Assembly (NCBI GenBank): GCA_024639035.1
Contig: JAHEJE010000097.1
Coordinates: 1 to 9,452 of the forward strand
Length of the DNA: 9,452 bases
DNA from: Alphaproteobacteria bacterium
GTDB lineage: Bacteria > Pseudomonadota > Alphaproteobacteria > Rhizobiales > Aestuariivirgaceae
Reading direction: 5' to 3'
Part shown: piece after piece, positions 6,745 to 9,452 of the stretch
How positions within the stretch are numbered: position 1 is the stretch's first letter
Layout: every line of letters begins with the position of its first letter
Translations under genes and position numbers: made by a program
The notes under the pieces: model-generated
Seen by the model: only the letters and a program-made list of their open reading frames with translations
The model's database searches: none
What the model was told of the DNA's origin: nothing

Positions 6745-9452
6745 TCAGATGACCGTCACATAATCCTGGTTGGTGCCGTCGTCGACGCGGAAGATCACGC
6801 TTTCAACCGGATTGGTGAGATGGGCGGCGAGAACGAAGTTGTCGCCGTTTGCCGCGCCATCTACGTCAACGAAGATGTCACCAGCCACACCGGCCACCGG
6901 ATCATCGGCATCGTTGTCACTGGTTGAAATGTAACGGACATATTCCTGCAGCGCAGCCTCGGTGAAATCGCCGAGGCCAAGGTCGAAGAGTTCCGTTACG
7001 TCGACGACATCAACGTCTTGCTGGTAATCGGCGAAAATGTCGGCCATAGCGCCGGTCGAGAGATCCTGGCCGAGGACAAAGACGTCGACACCGCCGCCGC
7101 TTTCGAGCGTATCCCTGCCGCCGCGGCCGTCCAGGGTGTCGTTCGACTCTGCGCCTGTGAGGATGTTGTCGTCGGCATCGCCGATCAGCAGCAACTCGTC
7201 GGGCATGTTGAAGCCAAGCACTCCAACCTCGAAGTTGTTGCCGCCAAAGGCAACGAGCGTGCCGGGATCGATCTCATCGCTGCCGTTTTCGATTTCAACA
7301 CGGTTGAAGACGAACGGCGAATTGATCGTCAGGATATCGCCCTGCTGCAGGCCGGTGACGACCACGGTATCGCCGAGGGTGTAACTCTCGGCGACAACCA
7401 AGTTGCCGGACGCCTTGGTGATCACGACATTTCCGGCGGTGATCGGAACCACAACGTCTCCGGCGTCGTTCTCGGTGTCGAAATTGCTGTCGTCATCCGC
7501 ATTGACCAGACGCAGCAGAAGCGTAGCGGTCTGACCGGACTCGCCCTGCACCTGCACAACGCCAGCCTTGAACACCTGGACGGCGACATGAGCATCGAAT
7601 TGCAGCATGTCGATGTCACTCTGGCCCGAAGAATCAGCACCGATGACAATCTCCATGCGGATGCCTTCATCGGCGGATATCGTTTGCCCGGTACCGATAC
7701 CGAGGTCGGTCTGGGTGGCGTTGACCTTGTTCCTGGTGCCATCGTCAAGAATGAGCGGCATCGGGGTGATCAGCAGATCGATCTGCGTGGCCTCAATCAT
7801 TCCGGAGTCGATCGACTTGAACTCGGAACTGCCGCTGTTGCCGCCGAAGCTGTTGTATTCGTAGTCGAATCCAGCACCGTTCACGGTGATCGAGATCTGC
7901 GTCGTGGTGCCATCCAGCGAAGCCACGGTGAATATGTCCTGGGCACTCTCGTCGAAGGTCAGCGCGATGGTATCTTCATCCGAATTGTCGAGCGTGTAGA
8001 CCCAGGCGCCCGCGGCGGTCAGCGCCAACATTCCGTAGATGCCGGTCTGGGTGGACGCCTGGAACTCGGCTTCGCCCTGGTCGACGTCGGTGACGAAAAG
8101 CGTCCCATCCACGGTATTGTCTTCATCGCGCTCGGTCACCTCACCGGTCGCAACGCCGCTGAACGTTGCGGGATCGTTGACGCCGGTCACGGTGATCTGG
8201 GCAGTGCCGACATCGGTGCCGCCATTGCCGTCGGAGACAGTGTAGGTGACCTCCACGATGGCCTTGTCACCCTCGCCGAGGTACTCAAAGTCGTCGTTCG
8301 GATCGAACAGGATCGAAGTGCGGTCTTCGGAGATCGTGACCTTGCCCATGCCTTCGGCGACGGTGGCCTGGATCACTTTCAGGACATCGCTGTCATCCGG
8401 GTCGGTGTCATTATCGGTGAGATTGACCAGAACCGCGGTTTCCTCATCGGTCGCACCTGTGTCGAGATTGGCCGTCGGCTTGTCGTTGGCGCCGTTGATC
8501 GTCAGGGTGACGACCGCGGTGTCGGTACCGCCGTTGCCGTCGCTGACAGTGTATTCAATCTTGACGGTGGCCTTCTCACCCGCGGCCAGATTGTTGTAGG
8601 CGCCTTTCGGGTCGTAGATAACCGATTTTCCGTCCACAGCGACCGAGGCCGATCCGAGACCGCTGGTCACCGATGCATTCGCCACCGTTAGGTCATCGCT
8701 GGTATCGGGGTCGGTGTCGTTTGTGAGCACGGCGATGTTGACCGAGGAGTCTTCACCGGTCGATGCAACGTCGTCGTTGGCGGTGGGGTCATCGTTGTCG
8801 CCGGTCACGGTCACGATGGCCGTGGACGTCGAGGTGCCGCCATTGCCGTCGGAGATCTCATAAGTGATCTCGACATCGACAGACTCTTCCACGGCAAGAT
8901 AGTTGTAAGCGGTGCCCGGGTTGTAGGTCACCGTCTTACCGTTGCCGGAGACGCTGGCGCTTCCCAGCCCTTCGGTGACCGTGGCGCTGGTGACGGTCAG
9001 GACATCGCTGCCGTCCGGGTCGGTGTCGTTGTTGAGGACCGGGATCACGACACTGCTGTCTTCATCGGTCTCTGCAGTGTCGGGCCTGGCGGTCGGGCCG
9101 TCGTTCCGGCCAATGACGGTCACGGTGACCGTCGCGGTGTCGGTGCCGCCATTGCCGTCGCTGATGCTGTAGTTGATCTCGACCGTCGCCGTCTCGCCAA
9201 CAGCAAGGTCGTTGTAGTGCCGACCGGGATCGTAGACGACCGACTTCCCGTCCTCTGAGACCTGGGCCGTGCCGAGGCCGTCGACGACATCGGCGCTGGT
9301 GACGGTGAGATCGTCGCTGGTGTCCGGGTCGGTATCGTTGGCGAGAACATCGATAACGATGTCCTTGGTTTCGCCAGTCGATGCAACGTCGTCGTTGGCG
9401 GTGGGGTCATCGTTGTCGCCGGTCACTGTCACGATGGCCGTGGACGTCGAGG
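6745..9452 (-). CDS. Large RTX/cadherin-like repeat protein with type I secretion C-terminus, 3' part (start outside window)
   Basis: The frame stays open to the right edge. A GTG at 9430-9432 is not a start, because the codons beyond it (STSTAI) continue the repeat. Taking that GTG as residue 1, the visible parts are: four tandem 103-residue cadherin-like/tandem-95-type domains (5-416), each with NDTDPD and SDGNGGT cores; one VCBS domain (~417-520, with YGMLALTAAGAWVYTLDN and DGTTTQISITVNGA); an unassigned module (~521-745); four RTX nonapeptides (~750-785); and a type I secretion target domain (~786-895) with DIFVDVDGAANGD. I find no cysteine and one Trp (477); the protein is strongly acidic and Asp-rich, as usual for calcium-stiffened RTX adhesins exported by an ABC/MFP/TolC system. 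Its likely place is the cell surface or medium, with adhesion the most likely role, but ligand and biological role are unknown. No exporter genes are visible. It converges on the cyclase gene. Confidence 0.9.
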   Translation of the reverse strand, partial: STSTAIVTVTGDNDDPTANDDVASTGETKDIVIDVLANDTDPDTSDDLTVTSADVVDGLGTAQVSEDGKSVVYDPGRHYNDLAVGETATVEINYSISDGNGGTDTATVTVTVIGRNDGPTARPDTAETDEDSSVVIPVLNNDTDPDGSDVLTVTSATVTEGLGSASVSGNGKTVTYNPGTAYNYLAVEESVDVEITYEISDGNGGTSTSTAIVTVTGDNDDPTANDDVASTGEDSSVNIAVLTNDTDPDTSDDLTVANASVTSGLGSASVAVDGKSVIYDPKGAYNNLAAGEKATVKIEYTVSDGNGGTDTAVVTLTINGANDKPTANLDTGATDEETAVLVNLTDNDTDPDDSDVLKVIQATVAEGMGKVTISEDRTSILFDPNDDFEYLGEGDKAIVEVTYTVSDGNGGTDVGTAQITVTGVNDPATFSGVATGEVTERDEDNTVDGTLFVTDVDQGEAEFQASTQTGIYGMLALTAAGAWVYTLDNSDEDTIALTFDESAQDIFTVASLDGTTTQISITVNGAGFDYEYNSFGGNSGSSEFKSIDSGMIEATQIDLLITPMPLILDDGTRNKVNATQTDLGIGTGQTISADEGIRMEIVIGADSSGQSDIDMLQFDAHVAVQVFKAGVVQVQGESGQTATLLLRLVNADDDSNFDTENDAGDVVVPITAGNVVITKASGNLVVAESYTLGDTVVVTGLQQGDILTINSPFVFNRVEIENGSDEIDPGTLVAFGGNNFEVGVLGFNMPDELLLIGDADDNILTGAESNDTLDGRGGRDTLESGGGVDVFVLGQDLSTGAMADIFADYQQDVDVVDVTELFDLGLGDFTEAALQEYVRYISTSDNDADDPVAGVAGDIFVDVDGAANGDNFVLAAHLTNPVESVIFRVDDGTNQDYVTVI
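6748..7077 (-). other. Type I secretion C-terminal target domain coding segment
   Basis: The last ~110 residues follow the RTX block with a hydrophobic DVFVLGQ entry, then an acidic stretch (DIFADYQQDVDVVDVTELFDLG) like the D-x-I-x-D-F...D-x-L-D-L signature of type I secretion target domains, and later DIFVDVDGAANGDNFVLAAHL. The protein ends in hydrophobic VTVI. This resembles the VC_A0849-type target domain, which an ABC exporter recognises uncleaved. Assignment is by pattern only. Confidence 0.7.
7078..7185 (-). repeat. Four degenerate RTX (haemolysin-type calcium-binding) nonapeptides
   Basis: Residues ~750-785 read as four consecutive nonapeptides in register: GDADDNILT, GAESNDTLD, GRGGRDTLE and SGGGVDVFV (positions shifted by one relative to the 750 start). 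Only the third is close to the canonical GGxGxDxLx, and the others keep the Asp/Asn and Leu/Ile positions. These repeats bind calcium and fold after export; a block of four is short for the family. It directly precedes the secretion target domain, the usual arrangement. Confidence 0.82.
7198..7872 (-). other. Unassigned ~225-residue module within the secreted protein
   Basis: Residues ~521-745 lie between the VCBS domain and the RTX repeats and belong to neither. The segment is rich in beta-type alternation, with landmarks FDYEYNSFGGNSG, DLLITPMPLILDDGTRNK, GIRMEIVIGAD, DMLQFDAHVAVQVF, TATLLLRLVNADDDSNFDTEND and GDTVVVTGLQQGDILTINSP. It has no internal repeat that I can see and no cysteine. 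The position just before the secretion domain, and acidic loops such as DADDDSNFDTEND, make a calcium-dependent ligand-binding domain possible, but I do not recognise the family; it may be a previously described domain typical of RTX proteins. Confidence 0.55.
7873..8184 (-). other. VCBS domain coding segment within the secreted protein
   Basis: After the fourth 103-residue unit the sequence changes type: about 104 residues beginning GVNDPATFSG, with GTLFVTDVDQGE, a YGMLALTAAGAWVYTLDN core, DIFTVASLDGTT and ending ISITVNGAG. This is the classic VCBS repeat pattern (first named from Vibrio, Colwellia, Bradyrhizobium and Shewanella), present here as one copy. It is common in large surface adhesins and lies between the repeat stalk and the C-terminal parts. 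It has the only tryptophan I find in the visible protein. Confidence 0.85.
8759..8834 (-). repeat. Near-identical direct repeat, copy 1 (partner at 9377-9452)
   Basis: This 76-bp stretch, spanning a repeat-unit boundary and encoding ...STAIVTVTGDNDDPTANDDVAST..., matches 9377-9452 with a single difference (G at 8809, T at 9427). The spacing is 618 bp, exactly two repeat units. Neighbouring units are much less alike, so this is a higher-order two-unit period, and the match may extend beyond the window edge. Confidence 0.88.
9377..9452 (-). repeat. Near-identical direct repeat, copy 2 (partner at 8759-8834)
   Basis: Second copy of the 76-bp repeat, one base different from the first and truncated by the window edge, so its true length is not visible. 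It shows that the unit just outside the window resembles the second complete unit (8803-9111) more than the unit between them. Confidence 0.88.

Larger units (their letters stand above)
8185..9452 (-). repeat. Tandem array of 309-bp (103-residue) cadherin-like repeats
   Basis: Four complete units lie head to tail with no length variation: 9112-9420, 8803-9111, 8494-8802 and 8185-8493, plus the end of a further unit at 9421-9452. Each protein unit runs from G-x-N-D-x-P-T-A through NDTDPD and a YDP or FDP motif to SDGNGGT and V-T-V-T. At DNA level the core beginning GTGCCGCCATTGCCGTCG on the + strand recurs at 8216, 8525 (two base changes), 8834 and 9143, exactly 309 bp apart. The unit nearest the C-terminus (8185-8493) is the most diverged. 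The array continues beyond the window, so the total copy number is unknown. Confidence 0.92.

Noticed and set aside
7018..8691. 557-codon open frame on the + strand opposite the secreted-protein gene
   Set aside because: It is antisense to a clearly repetitive, family-matching coding region. Its translation has no recognisable domain, and the strong third-position GC bias and repeat periodicity of the real gene keep the opposite frame open.
8185..9452. Regular direct repeats considered as a CRISPR-like or satellite array
   Set aside because: The 309-bp period is in frame with a continuous coding sequence, and each unit translates to a cadherin-like domain; there are no short conserved repeats separated by unique spacers.
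1..9452. Search for a defence, phage or mobile system
   Set aside because: No integrase, transposase, toxin-antitoxin, nuclease or inverted-terminal-repeat structure was seen. All coding space is filled by metabolic, transport, signalling and secreted-protein genes.

Overview
The window is GC-rich, uses codons strongly biased to G/C at the third position, and has compact operon spacing. Together with the gene families present, this suggests a Gram-negative proteobacterium, most likely an alphaproteobacterium. That placement is an inference from style and family resemblance; there is no rRNA or other marker gene in the window.

Layout, left to right. (1) Bases 1-915, + strand: the C-terminal two thirds of a class III (PLP-dependent) aminotransferase whose start lies outside the window. 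(2) Bases 1003-4353, + strand: a complete polar amino acid-type ABC importer in the order periplasmic binding protein, permease, permease, ATPase. The two permease genes overlap by 4 bp, and a 12-bp perfect hairpin with a short T run sits between the binding-protein gene and the first permease gene. (3) Bases 4467-6698, + strand: a complete CHASE2-type class III adenylate cyclase with a possible promoter of its own in the 113-bp gap upstream. (4) Bases 6745-9452, - strand: the C-terminal part (more than 900 residues) of a large, acidic, cysteine-free type I-secreted RTX/cadherin-like surface or extracellular protein. It converges on the cyclase gene and runs off the right edge.

The aminotransferase and transporter probably form one functional unit: import of an amino acid or amine-containing solute, then transamination in the cytoplasm. 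The substrate cannot be read from the sequence. The cyclase senses something outside the cytoplasmic membrane through CHASE2 and makes cAMP; no link to its neighbours is shown. The secreted protein carries exactly periodic 309-bp (103-residue) repeats, one VCBS domain, a ~225-residue module I do not recognise, four degenerate RTX nonapeptides and a type I secretion C-terminal domain. Its exporter (ABC/MFP/TolC genes) is not in the window.

I see no CRISPR array, tRNA, rRNA, insertion sequence or defence system. The least explained material is in the adhesin-like gene: the homogenised two-repeat periodicity and the unassigned module. No intergenic stretch exceeds 113 bases.
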